Shown: positions 22,237 through 30,870 of the stretch, piece by piece
Layout: each line of letters begins with the position of its first letter
Numbering within the stretch: the stretch's first letter is position 1
NCBI GenBank assembly: GCA_017453745.1
Contig: JAFTEH010000071.1
Location: 1 to 32,494, forward strand
Direction: 5' to 3'
DNA: 32,494 nucleotides
Origin: Spirochaetaceae bacterium
Lineage (GTDB): Bacteria; Spirochaetota; Spirochaetia; Treponematales; Treponemataceae
Notes under the pieces: generated by a model
What the model was told of the DNA's origin: nothing
Database searches by the model: none
The model's input: the letters and a program-made list of their open reading frames with translations, nothing else
Translations under genes and position numbers: made by a program

Positions 22237-23718
22237 ATGAATTTAAACATGCACATTTCAAAAATCAAAGCTATCGATACATTAAGTTTATCATTACCAT
22301 TAGATAAAGGCCTATATGCTATAACTGGTGAAAATGGCTCTGCTAAAAGCACCGTTATAACATGTGCGTCAAGTTCTTTTTATAATATGACGATGGTTGA
22401 TTATTTTGGAAAAACCGAAACAGATTCAAAAATATCTTTCAAAATTGATTCAGGAGAAAAGTTTTATGCAAAAGATTCATCAGGAAAGTGGTATTCAAAA
22501 ATCAATGGAAAATTTAAAATTAAAGGTTTTTATGAAGGAAGCGTCATCTATGGAAATAGATTCCGAACAACAAATTACAGCAACTTAAGAAAACTTGAAT
22601 ATATCGACAATGCTGTATTGACAAAAGCAGACGATTATATTCTTCATAATTTAGGTTATATTTTACATAATAATCGAAATTTTTATGAAAAAATTTTCAA
22701 AGCTTCATCAAACACCTTGCGTAGTAAAAAAATTTATATTAACGGCGATTTATTCTTTTACGAAAAAAAGGGAAAACTCATAAGTCAATTTCACATGTCA
22801 ACAGGGGAAAATCTTTTAATTAGTATCCTTAATTCTTTATTGTTACGCAATACAGAAAGAACAGATTTCTCAGAACCATGTCTCATTTTATTGGACGAAA
22901 TCGAATTAGCTTTGCATCCATCATCTTTAAAACGATTGGTTGCTTTTTTAAAAGAAGAATCCGATAAATATAATTATGGTATATATTTTTCTACACATTC
23001 CATTGAGATAATAGGCTCAATCAAGCCAGATAATATCTTTTTTCTCAATAGGCATATAGACAACAGTCTTGAAGTTATAAATCCATGTTACCCTGCTTAT
23101 GCTACAAGAATACTCTATGATCAAACAGGATATGATTACATTATACTTGTTGAAGATGATTTAGCTAGAGGTATCGTAAGCCAAATTTTAAGAAAATATT
23201 CCCTACTGGGAAACCGATTGGTACATGTCTTACCGGCAGGTGGGTATCAAAATGTAATAGACTTAGGGAATGAAGTTATTAATAGTAATCTAGTTGGTAA
23301 AATTGCAAAAATCATAATTATTCTCGATGGTGATGTAAAAGAAGAAACAAATAAATATATTTCTAAAAACCAAATAAAAAACAATATTCCGATTAACTTT
23401 TTACCAATTGAAAGTTTAGAAAAGTATTTTAAAAAGAATTTAATAGATAATGTCAACAAGGAATTATTTCATTTCTTAAACGATTATATTTTTCAGCAAA
23501 AAAGTTTATCGGAAATAACACAAGAATATCAAAATTCTGGTGATTATGAAAATGATTTTAATGCGAAAAAATTTTACAAACGAATCGATAATGAACTAAG
23601 ACAACGAAATAAAACTCGAATCGAAATTATTGAATTGGTTGTTGATTTTTTAATGCAAGAAAATGGAAAAAATATTCAAACCATTGTGAAATTTCTTCAA
23701 GATAAAATGAGGAACTAA
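22237..23718 (+). CDS. OLD-like AAA ATPase with C-terminal TOPRIM domain (candidate defence nuclease)
   Basis: In this 493-residue protein the N-terminal ABC-like ATPase has Walker A GENGSAKST (31-39), a signature-like MSTGENLL (187-194), Walker B CLILLDEIELALHP (215-228) and an H-loop STHSIE (252-257). The C-terminal part fits a TOPRIM fold: Glu306 in YIILVEDDLARGIV, the DGD pair at 364-366 in IIIILDGDV, and NFLPIESLEKYF. This is the architecture of OLD-family nucleases, some of which (GajA-like, AAA15-type) protect against phage. No GajB-like helicase or other partner is adjacent, so it may act alone. The composition is very AT-rich and the gene sits in a large otherwise gene-free spacer, consistent with transfer. 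An AGGGGG site precedes the ATG. Target and trigger are unknown. Confidence 0.8.
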   Translation: MNLNMHISKIKAIDTLSLSLPLDKGLYAITGENGSAKSTVITCASSSFYNMTMVDYFGKTETDSKISFKIDSGEKFYAKDSSGKWYSKINGKFKIKGFYEGSVIYGNRFRTTNYSNLRKLEYIDNAVLTKADDYILHNLGYILHNNRNFYEKIFKASSNTLRSKKIYINGDLFFYEKKGKLISQFHMSTGENLLISILNSLLLRNTERTDFSEPCLILLDEIELALHPSSLKRLVAFLKEESDKYNYGIYFSTHSIEIIGSIKPDNIFFLNRHIDNSLEVINPCYPAYATRILYDQTGYDYIILVEDDLARGIVSQILRKYSLLGNRLVHVLPAGGYQNVIDLGNEVINSNLVGKIAKIIIILDGDVKEETNKYISKNQIKNNIPINFLPIESLEKYFKKNLIDNVNKELFHFLNDYIFQQKSLSEITQEYQNSGDYENDFNAKKFYKRIDNELRQRNKTRIEIIELVVDFLMQENGKNIQTIVKFLQDKMRN

Positions 23719-24083
23719 TATATCCATGACAAGCGGTTTTAAATAGGTTCGATTCAAGTTGGGCATAGTTTAACAGCATACTTATACGACTCGTTTTACT
23801 TGACTCGGTTTTCTAAGTAAATATGACGGTGCGGTCTTAGTTGATTTTATGCTACTAGACTTTAGGGCACTTCTAAAAACTCAAAATTTAAAAAGTCTTT
23901 ATGAAGTGTAGTATTTGAAGCCTTGAAATTACAAGGCTCCAAATACTCGCGTTTTTAAAGACCCCCTCTAAAAACTGTGACAGGGCAGCGAAGCATCTCG
24001 ATGCGTTTTTAGAGGTTCCCTTTATTTAACAAAATAAGGTTTAGTTAATCCACTGCTCAACCCCAAGTCATACCGTCAAGTCA
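23719..24083. repeat. Gene-free spacer holding a second hairpin element (23862-24018)
   Basis: TTTAGGGCACTTCTAAAAAC at 23861-23880 resembles the start of the insertion in the hydrolase gene. Two large hairpins follow. The first pairs 23895-23901 with 23956-23962 and, inside, AGTATTTG-A-AGCCTTG (23910-23925) with CAAGGCT-C-CAAATACT (23932-23947). The second pairs CCTCTAAAAAC (23965-23975) with GTTTTTAGAGG (24005-24015) around an inner GCATC/GATGC stem. The rest of the spacer shows no gene. These hairpins may also end transcription from the AAA/TOPRIM gene. Confidence 0.7.
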
Positions 24084-24112
24084 TTGAATAATACTCGCTC
24101 TTTTGGTATAAT
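24084..24112 (+). promoter_or_regulatory. Promoter of the split-barrel flavoprotein gene
   Basis: TTGAAT (24084-24089), a 17-bp spacer and TATAAT (24107-24112) lie 21 nt before the ATG, which has AAGGAG upstream. Confidence 0.65.
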
Positions 24113-24133
24113 AAAATCGATAAGGAGAAGACG

Positions 24134-24610
24134 ATGTTTCGGGAAATGCGAAGATGGAAACAGCAACTTGACAAAACGGAATGTATCGCGATACTAAAAA
24201 GTACAAAGCGCGGTGTGCTTTCACTCATAGGCGATACAGGCTATCCTTATGCTCTACCGATAAACCACTGGTACTGTGAAACTGATAACAAGATTTATTT
24301 TCATGGGGCGAAAGAGGGGCACAAGATAGACGCTATTAAGGCTTGCGACAAAGCGTGTTTTTGCGTTTACGATGAAGGCTACCAAAAATTAGGTGAGTGG
24401 GCTTTGAATATTAAAAGTGTCATTGTTTTTGGCAAAATAAGGCTACTTGACAATACAGAAAAGTCAAAACTCATCTGTAGCGAGATTACCCGAAAGTTTA
24501 CCGATGACCAGGCCTATCTTGAAAAAGAGTTAAACTCATCGCTGTCAAGAGTGCAATGCCTTGAACTGACGCTTGAACACATTTCAGGCAAACTGGTAAA
24601 TGAATCGTAG
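24134..24610 (+). CDS. Pyridoxamine 5'-phosphate oxidase-family FMN-binding protein
   Basis: This 158-residue FMN-binding split-barrel protein belongs to the NimA-like branch. It begins with MFREMRRWKQQLDKTECIAIL, a start common to these small proteins. The core runs through GVLSLIGDTGYPYALPINHWY, IYFHGAKEGHKIDAIK (flavin-phosphate region), ACFCVYDEG and SVIVFGKIRLLDN. Such proteins reduce or bind flavin-linked substrates, and some confer nitroimidazole resistance; which one applies here cannot be told. AAGGAG lies 8 nt before the ATG. It is monocistronic and converges on the SH3-protein gene with 16 bp between stops. Confidence 0.88.
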   Translation: MFREMRRWKQQLDKTECIAILKSTKRGVLSLIGDTGYPYALPINHWYCETDNKIYFHGAKEGHKIDAIKACDKACFCVYDEGYQKLGEWALNIKSVIVFGKIRLLDNTEKSKLICSEITRKFTDDQAYLEKELNSSLSRVQCLELTLEHISGKLVNES

Positions 24611-24626
24611 AGCCGTTGTTTCTTTC

Positions 24627-25499
24627 TTATTTCATTGTGTCCGCTTTCCGTTGGCGTTGTCTCATAATCGGGTCCCAGTATTTTCGGTATTGCTCTTCAA
24701 ACTGTGTGCCTTTTGCAGAAATTCCGTATTTTATATACCAGTCAGCGTCCCCGATGTAATCTTTTGCCTCACATTCTTCTAAGGCATTTCCGTATTTTCC
24801 AATAGTATAAATCGCAGGGAAATATGGATAATCGACGCATGGGTAACAGTACACCTTGTCTCGACCAGATGTATAATAAAAATTACCGTCTTCAAAAAAA
24901 GTAAATGTCAATGACCAAACATGATCATCTATGTCTTCGTGGATTACATACATAGTTTTAAACTGTACCGTGTCTTTTGAAATAGCTTTCCAACTTCCTG
25001 ATTCTCCAATATCTGTATCTAGTATACCACGATAAAAGCCGTGATTTTCCTGAAAACAAAGCGCATACCGTTTTGTTTCATCGTTCGCATATTCATTCCA
25101 TGCCCCAACCGAAGAAAGATACCTTTCAAGTTCTTGTGCCGTTTCAGGCTTTATAAATGCAGGTTGTGTTTGACTAAGGTATCCCCCAAAAACCCAGCCA
25201 TATTCAGGATCGAGAGATTTCCATTTATACCTAGGTAGCACAATTTCAACCCAAGGAGCCGTCATGCCGTCAATGGTTTCTTCTTTCCCGATTGCTACAA
25301 TCTTGACAGCCATTCTATGTGCAAGTAGACAAATCTTATTCGACTTAAGAGAGGGATAATCGCGTATCCTTAAACCAAGTTCTGCATTGACAAACATCGT
25401 ATCTATTACCTTGCCGTTTTCGTAAAACGCACTCTTGTCAGCAAAAACTGAAAAAGTCAACATGCTTACGCTACACAAAATACAAATGAGTTTTTTCAT
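24627..25499 (-). CDS. Exported SH3-domain protein
   Basis: This 290-residue exported protein has a signal peptide at residues 1-20 (MKKLICILCSVSMLTFSVFA, cleavage near ADKS). A bacterial SH3 domain follows at ~38-110: LGLRIRDYPSLKSNKICLL, VKIVAIGKEETIDG, PWVEIVLP, GWVFGGYLS. The remaining ~180 residues are rich in aromatic and acidic residues (FYRGILDTDIGESGSWK, FTFFEDGNFYYTSGRDK) and match no fold I can name. They may form a periplasmic beta domain. Proteins like this are frequent in Treponema, of unknown role, perhaps envelope sensing or peptidoglycan contact. AAGGAG lies 8 nt before the ATG. Confidence 0.8.
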   Translation of the reverse strand: MKKLICILCSVSMLTFSVFADKSAFYENGKVIDTMFVNAELGLRIRDYPSLKSNKICLLAHRMAVKIVAIGKEETIDGMTAPWVEIVLPRYKWKSLDPEYGWVFGGYLSQTQPAFIKPETAQELERYLSSVGAWNEYANDETKRYALCFQENHGFYRGILDTDIGESGSWKAISKDTVQFKTMYVIHEDIDDHVWSLTFTFFEDGNFYYTSGRDKVYCYPCVDYPYFPAIYTIGKYGNALEECEAKDYIGDADWYIKYGISAKGTQFEEQYRKYWDPIMRQRQRKADTMK

Positions 25500-25608
25500 T
25501 TTAAATGCTCCTTGAGTTTAATAATACATTCCTTGTAACTGCTACCCAACTTTTAACTCGTTTTACAATGGTTTTATTATACCATTTTTTGTAATAATGT
25601 TATACACC

Positions 25609-25637
25609 TTGACACTTTTTTTAATTTTTAAGATAAT
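25609..25637 (+). promoter_or_regulatory. Promoter of the small lipoprotein gene
   Basis: TTGACA (25609-25614), a 17-bp spacer and GATAAT (25632-25637), followed by AAGGAG and the ATG at 25660. Confidence 0.65.
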
Positions 25638-25659
25638 TATTACACTTAAGGAGACTTTG

Positions 25660-26136
25660 ATGCGTAACTTTACAAAATGGTTTTATAATGCCTCGACTAC
25701 TAAAACGATAAGTAAGATGTTTGTTCTACTTGCAATGGCTCTCGCCTTTATCTCGTGCACAACTCTTAACAAAAGTTCCAAAGGGCTTACGCAGGCTAAG
25801 ATAGATTACTATAACGAATATGTAGAAGTTACTAATTCTGAAACACCATACAAATACCCTGACAATATGTCCGAACTGAATCTTGTTCTGTTTGACGCTG
25901 AAGAAAAAAGTATGTCTTTTGTGTACACGATTTATTTACATAAGGCTGACCGCACCGAAGAACAATGGAAAAACATTCGTTATTCTTTAGTTAGTACCGT
26001 GACAAAAAATGTAAAAAACTTTCACGATGAACTACACGAATCTTTCCGCGAAGACGGCATTACATTGATGTATTTTTACACAGACCTAGACGATAATTTG
26101 ATTCAAGGGATTCTTCTTAAACCAGGCGAATACTAA
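25660..26136 (+). CDS. Small lipoprotein of unknown function
   Basis: This 158-residue protein has a long basic N-terminus (MRNFTKWFYNASTTKTISK), a hydrophobic stretch and lipobox LAFISC with Cys ~33. The mature part (~125 residues) is polar, with no domain I recognise. ELNLVLFDAEEKSMSFVYTI and ITLMYFYTDLDDNLIQGILL suggest a small alpha/beta fold. The start at 25660 is set by AAGGAG 7 nt upstream; 21 more in-frame codons upstream overlap the promoter and are excluded. It is monocistronic. Confidence 0.75.
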   Translation: MRNFTKWFYNASTTKTISKMFVLLAMALAFISCTTLNKSSKGLTQAKIDYYNEYVEVTNSETPYKYPDNMSELNLVLFDAEEKSMSFVYTIYLHKADRTEEQWKNIRYSLVSTVTKNVKNFHDELHESFREDGITLMYFYTDLDDNLIQGILLKPGEY

Positions 26137-26168
26137 TTAAAAAAGGATAAGAAAAAACAACTCACCCA

Positions 26169-27242
26169 TCACGGCTTTACATACTCATCGTAAAATTGCA
26201 CAAATTGCTCGAAAAGTTTTTCATCTAAGCGATGTGCCCATTTTGCTCTGTCAAGATTTTTGCGTATGTAGTCTGCCCTATCTTGCTCAAACCGCTCTTT
26301 GTTTTCTTTGGCATTATAGTCATAGCTAAGTGTTTCACGCCAATCATAAAATGTTTCATTAAATTCGTCTTTGTATGTGTCAAGTGGATCAACAAAAAAA
26401 TCGCCATGCCCTCTATCGTCAAAATGTAAAAATGTAAAGCGTGGATTATCTTTATACTGCGTATAGTACCGCTCATATCCGTAACTAATTGGCACTACAT
26501 CATCGTCGGCACTATTCGTTATCAGAACATGAGCCTTACTCGCCTCAAAACCGTCCATTGCTGTGCTTGTAGCATATTTGCTGTATGTTACCTGCTCATG
26601 CAACTTGACAAAAGGCATCATCGCATAAATCCCATCACCTGCCATCCTCTTACCGCCTGCCTCAAACAAATCGCTTGAGCTATTGCTCCCACAGGCTGCA
26701 ATGACAGCCCTTACCTCAGGATGAAAAGTCAACACCGTACACACGCTATATGCACCCCAACTGTGTCCAAACAAACCAATCGGAAAGTCTTTATATTCTA
26801 GCAAAGATTGTATAAATGAAAGTGCATGGTCAAGGTCAACTACACCTTGTGGCAAACCGCCTACACCTTTCCCTTCGCTTTCATCGTTTCCTGTAGCATC
26901 GTATGCAAACACATAATAGCCCGCTTGTGCAAAATAATGTATACAATCCATATACGAGTTGTGCCCACCACCAAGACCGTGAGCACACACAATAATACCT
27001 CGCTTTTGTTGGTCATTGCCAATACTGTACACATAGCCTGTAAGCATCTGTCCCTTATTTGACGGAAATGTATATCGCATGCGTTCAAGCCCTACAAAAT
27101 CCTCTACTTGAAACATCAGTGGCTCATAAGTTTCAAACCGTTGGTTAATATTCAAGTTGTACATGACAACAGAAAACACCCACCACGCCCCAAGTAAGAG
27201 GATACAGACGATAATAGCTACTGTCAAGATTTTCTTTTTCAT
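26169..27242 (-). CDS. Membrane-anchored alpha/beta hydrolase
   Basis: This 357-residue serine hydrolase is held in the membrane by one N-terminal helix (residues 6-28, KILTVAIIVCILLLGAWWVF), active part outside. The oxyanion region is CAHGLGGGHNSY (~87-98) and DATGNDESEG follows (~115-124). The nucleophile elbow is GHSWGAYS (~159-166, Ser161). A likely acid is in NSADDDVVPISYG (~244-256) and the catalytic His in DRGHGDFF (~278-285). Substrate is unknown; esterase or lipase-like acylhydrolase activity is the usual role. It lies 25 bp after the FAD oxidoreductase gene on the same strand, so the two may be cotranscribed. Confidence 0.88.
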   Translation of the reverse strand: MKKKILTVAIIVCILLLGAWWVFSVVMYNLNINQRFETYEPLMFQVEDFVGLERMRYTFPSNKGQMLTGYVYSIGNDQQKRGIIVCAHGLGGGHNSYMDCIHYFAQAGYYVFAYDATGNDESEGKGVGGLPQGVVDLDHALSFIQSLLEYKDFPIGLFGHSWGAYSVCTVLTFHPEVRAVIAACGSNSSSDLFEAGGKRMAGDGIYAMMPFVKLHEQVTYSKYATSTAMDGFEASKAHVLITNSADDDVVPISYGYERYYTQYKDNPRFTFLHFDDRGHGDFFVDPLDTYKDEFNETFYDWRETLSYDYNAKENKERFEQDRADYIRKNLDRAKWAHRLDEKLFEQFVQFYDEYVKP

Positions 27243-27267
27243 TTATGCAATTCCCTACGAGTGCATT

Positions 27268-28728
27268 TTAAAAAAACCTCGTCACAATATCCTTAGAGGC
27301 AGCACAAGTATCTTCCATATCACCAAATGAAATAATTTCACCAGCATAGAAAGTATTTTTAGTTCCTTGTAGGGCTTCTAATTTATCATACCAACCGTCA
27401 GCGTAATCTTTTGACGAAACATGAGGGCAGTAATACACTTCTTGTGGATATAGTTTTTCTTTTATAGGAAAGCCGACCTGTGCCATATCTTGGTCCATTG
27501 TTTTTTGAACTTCATCGTAGTCTTTATCTGGGCTTCCTGTATGATTTGCCAAAGCGTACACCCCGACAGGACAGTTGTTTTTAAGGTGTCCCCATCTATG
27601 ATAATATACCATTGCATGACCGAGCCTTTCTGGTATCATATTTTCTACGAGATAGCCAGAGATGACGGGCGATTTTCCCTCATCAAATGTAGCAATATAG
27701 TTAATATATCGTTCATGGATAATCTTAGAAAACAATTCCTTTTCTTCAGATGTGGCATCAGCATATTTTGCAAAATGGTCAAGCGGAGTCGTAATAATCA
27801 GCTTATCAAATGTTTCTGTCTTTTCCTCACCAGTTTTTGTTCTTGTCGTTACGAGAACCTTACCTTCTGGGCGTTCTACTTTTACCACCTCTGTTTGTAA
27901 AACCGCCGGGTGTAACAGTTTTTTGTTTGCATGCTCATAAATCTGTTGCGTTCCCTCTTGCCAAGTCCACAGTTTAGAGTTGACAAATTCTAATGCTGTT
28001 GTAACATCTAAATACTTCATAACAAGAGCAGCAGGTATTTCGTCAAAATAGCCATACCCAAAAGATGTAAACGGTGCAATCCAAATCCTTTGTACTTCTT
28101 CAACACCGTTCATCTTACAAAACTCAGAAAACGGCAAGGCTAAATCTTTAAGATGGGGATTATTTCCTTTAATATAATTCGGAAAAGCGTTTTCCTCTGT
28201 CGCTCCACACATTCCTGCGACACCCTTAGAAAGCCCAAAATATTCACCCTTTGCAACACCGATATGCCCATAGCAATCGTAGCCGACATATTTTGTCTGC
28301 ATAAGCATATTGAGTTTTTTCATCTGCTTTTTAAGTTTTAACAATGAAAATAATTTTTTAAATGAAAAATGTACCTTTAAGTCAAACGGATAATCAATCT
28401 CCCCATTAATCTTACGAAATTGTCTTCGCATACTGGGCTCGTCATCCTTAAAATCTGGACCTTTGTGATAATAGCCACCAAATTCTTCTAATTCACTTAC
28501 CGCATGATAAGTGATTGCGCCCATAATAGCACCTGTTTCAAAACTGAGTTCCTCTTCCTTGCCGTCGTGCTTTACTTTTATTCGTGGCGAATGACATTTG
28601 CCACCTACTCTATCTAATTTTTCATACACGACATAATTTGTATAACCTTTTTTTTCGAGGTACATTGCCATCGCAATACCAGCAGGACCACCGCCAATGA
28701 TACAAATTTTTTCTTCAGTTTTTGTCAT
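27268..28728 (-). CDS. FAD-dependent amine oxidoreductase
   Basis: This 486-residue flavin amine-oxidase-type protein has an ADP-binding beta-alpha-beta motif near the N-terminus (ICIIGGGPAGIAMAMYLEKKG, then VVYEKLDRVGGKCHS). The GxGxxG loop reads GGGPAG. A C-terminal flavin-contact region is visible at FYAGEIISFGDMEDTCAASKDI. It belongs to a broad group that includes protoporphyrinogen-oxidase-like and desaturase-like enzymes; the substrate is unknown. I take the ATG at 28728, nine bases after GGAG; an ATG three codons earlier (28737) touches that site. The gene follows a terminator hairpin and precedes the alpha/beta hydrolase, possibly in one operon. Confidence 0.85.
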   Translation of the reverse strand: MTKTEEKICIIGGGPAGIAMAMYLEKKGYTNYVVYEKLDRVGGKCHSPRIKVKHDGKEEELSFETGAIMGAITYHAVSELEEFGGYYHKGPDFKDDEPSMRRQFRKINGEIDYPFDLKVHFSFKKLFSLLKLKKQMKKLNMLMQTKYVGYDCYGHIGVAKGEYFGLSKGVAGMCGATEENAFPNYIKGNNPHLKDLALPFSEFCKMNGVEEVQRIWIAPFTSFGYGYFDEIPAALVMKYLDVTTALEFVNSKLWTWQEGTQQIYEHANKKLLHPAVLQTEVVKVERPEGKVLVTTRTKTGEEKTETFDKLIITTPLDHFAKYADATSEEKELFSKIIHERYINYIATFDEGKSPVISGYLVENMIPERLGHAMVYYHRWGHLKNNCPVGVYALANHTGSPDKDYDEVQKTMDQDMAQVGFPIKEKLYPQEVYYCPHVSSKDYADGWYDKLEALQGTKNTFYAGEIISFGDMEDTCAASKDIVTRFF

Positions 28729-28802
28729 GTTATTCATCTCCGTTTGTATAAAAGTTGTGTGTAAAGTTTTTTAAAAGTGAATTGGTAAAGATATTCCTAA
28801 AG

Positions 28803-28837
28803 CCCCTCGAAAACATCTCATATTCATTTTCGAGGGG
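28803..28837 (-). terminator. Hairpin after the phosphatase gene
   Basis: An 11-bp stem (CCCCTCGAAAA with TTTTCGAGGGG) encloses a 13-nt loop, just beyond the phosphatase stop on the minus strand. The following bases, CTTTAGG, make only a weak T-tract. The stem resembles the first hairpin of the 17982 element, so it may derive from the same repeat family. Confidence 0.65.
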
Positions 28838-28847
28838 TATTAAAACA

Positions 28848-29957
28848 TTATTTTAAGTTTGCTATGAGCGCATCAATTTCTGATTCTTTCATTCCGTTTT
28901 TAATAAGATAGTTTCTGGCACCTTCTTGTGCTGTTTTACCGTCAGAAATATATGCATACATAGGTTCAAAATTTGTTTCTGCTATGACAGTGTATTTTTT
29001 TGTTCCTTTTTTTACACCATAAAAATTTTCATAGCTTTTCATATAGTCGTCAAGCATCACAGACTTTTTTGCACCCATGAGCGAACCAAGCAAAATTCCG
29101 ACAAAGCCGGTGCGGTCTTTCCCCTCGTTACAATGAAAATAATAAGGACCTCTGTGACTTGCGGCAAACTTTAGGCCTTCAACAAGTTTTTTCCCAAACT
29201 CATCACTTTTGAAATCCACACTCATCCCAAGACAAATGACATTTCCGTTTTTTGCAATCTCATTATAATACGCACTGTATTCAGGATTTTCAGTTGTTAA
29301 AAATGCTTGAAGTTCGTCTTTTGTATCCGACATGTTTATAATTGTTTGAACCTTTGCTTCTTGTAAAAGTTTTGCAACATACGGTGCACGAGCCCACCCC
29401 TTTCTTGTCGGATGACTTCCGCGATATACCGTTTTGGATTTTATCACTCCAACAGTTGTTTCTCTAAAGTTTGCAAATACTACATCGCTTTTGTAATCTT
29501 CGCGTGTATCAGTGCGTGAAAGACTTCGGATTTCATACTACGCAAGATAACCTGCCTTTTCTTTCATGCTGATAGTAAGTTTTGAGCCAACTGAAATCTT
29601 TGCAACTTCATTCATTTTTCCATAGTTAATACAAGCAGCGATAAATCCGTCGGCATAATTTGTACGAACTAAAAATTCACCTTGGTCTACATCGTAATTT
29701 GCTGTAATTGGTGCAGAAAAACTGTAGCCGTTGTCATACATGACAGTTACAACATCGCCATGTTCATAGCCTTGCTTTTGCATATCCTCAAACAAAATAT
29801 CCGTCACAGCATGTCCATATTTTTCGATTGCAGTTACAGACCCAGTTACTGTTTCATAATTTTTTGCTAATCCATTTTTTATCGATGCACACGAAACAAA
29901 ACCAAGCGAAAGTGCAATAAGCACATTCATCAAACGAGTAAAACGATTCTTTTTCAT
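28848..29957 (-). pseudogene. Tyrosine-phosphatase-type lipoprotein split by an in-frame TAG
   Basis: One frame runs from ATG 29957 to 28848 with a single TAG at 29540-29538 (codon 140). Upstream are a lipoprotein signal (FVSCAS, Cys ~23) and a domain ending in YADGFIAACINYGKMNEVAKI and ISMKEKAGYLA. Directly after the TAG the same frame reads YEIRSLSRTDTREDYKSD and VFANFRETTVG, leading into a phosphatase domain with active-site HCNEGKDRTG (C-x5-R). I recall this two-part arrangement as one protein in gut and oral bacteria, with Glu where the TAG lies. A GTG at 29447 could start the second part, but GGAG abuts it with no spacer and it would cut into the domain. A promoter and an AAGGGG site precede 29957. 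Confidence 0.75.
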
Positions 29958-30007
29958 AAAAATCCCCTTAAGTAAAAATCAAATAGTTTTCTTAAAACTA
30001 CAGCGAA

Positions 30008-30036
30008 AGTATACTAAGAAGTTAAGATTTTGTAAA
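30008..30036 (-). promoter_or_regulatory. Promoter of the phosphatase-type gene
   Basis: On the minus strand, TTTACA (30036-30031), a 17-bp spacer and TATACT (30013-30008) lie ~50 bp before the ATG at 29957. Confidence 0.6.
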
Positions 30037-30102
30037 GGTACACGATTGCTATTTTTAGGAGATTTTTCGGGGAGGGGATTTAGATACCCTCAATACAATG
30101 TG

Positions 30103-30837
30103 TTACTGTTCTTTATGCTCTTTTGCAAGGAGTTTTTTTACAATCTGGTTAATATGAGATAGTTCAAATGGGTTTAGGTTTGCTTTAGCAAGAATAGTAT
30201 TAAAAAACTGTTCATTTTCTTGGGCACCTCCAACCTTAAAAAATCCTCGCAGTTTCAAAAATGAAATAATATTTTCCGAAGTCCTAAACACCTCCTCCAA
30301 TGTCACTTGCTCACTATCGGTTCCACCACTACCATTAGCCATGTTGTTACTTTGTAAAAAAAGCTCATAACAAACAATCTGTACCGCATGCGACAGATTA
30401 AGGGAGCCAAAATCATTTGATGTTGGTATATATACAGACATATTACACAAAGCCAACTCTTCACGCATAAGCCCTGTTCTTTCATTTCCGAACACAAATG
30501 CAGCGTTCCTTATATGCTGCTCTCCAATAGAGCGAGCACATTGAGCAATCGTCTGTATCGAACTTGTTCGTTTTTTCCCAGTCCGCCTTGTTGTTCCACA
30601 TGCAAATGAATATTTTGACAAAGCGGTTCGTAAACCATCAATCTGTGGGGCAAAAAAGTGCGCATGTTCCCAAATCGAATATGCTTTGAGTGCAAACTTT
30701 AGAATCTCATCTTCATTATACCGATGTTTTTCCCCAACAATACTTAAATCCTTAAGCCCCGCTGTCGCCATTGCCCTGCACACAGCACCAATATTTCCGC
30801 TCGTTTCGGGGCGCACCAAAATAATACCATGCTCCAT
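30103..30837 (-). CDS. trmJ: TrmJ-like tRNA ribose 2'-O-methyltransferase (SPOUT)
   Basis: This 244-residue SPOUT-fold enzyme uses AdoMet to methylate the 2'-hydroxyl of a nucleotide in tRNA; TrmJ acts at position 32 of the anticodon loop. Family motifs: ILVRPETSGNIGAVCRAMATAG (residues 6-27, Asn15 included), FVFGNERTGL (~115-124) and IPTSNDFGSLNLSHAVQIVCYE (~138-159), the knotted AdoMet-binding end. A C-terminal helical extension (~170-244) fits TrmJ/TrmH-like dimers. It lies 33 bp after xseA on the same strand and is likely in the tRNA-Lys/xseA transcript. The exact target nucleotide is inferred from the family, not shown. Confidence 0.85.
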   Translation of the reverse strand: MEHGIILVRPETSGNIGAVCRAMATAGLKDLSIVGEKHRYNEDEILKFALKAYSIWEHAHFFAPQIDGLRTALSKYSFACGTTRRTGKKRTSSIQTIAQCARSIGEQHIRNAAFVFGNERTGLMREELALCNMSVYIPTSNDFGSLNLSHAVQIVCYELFLQSNNMANGSGGTDSEQVTLEEVFRTSENIISFLKLRGFFKVGGAQENEQFFNTILAKANLNPFELSHINQIVKKLLAKEHKEQ

Positions 30838-30870
30838 TAATCCGTTCTTTTGGTCCTTTTATAATCTTGC

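Noticed and set aside
22080..22307. 75-codon frame across the AAA/TOPRIM promoter
   Set aside because: It starts at the -35 TTG, so could not be transcribed from its own promoter, and runs out of frame into the ATPase gene.
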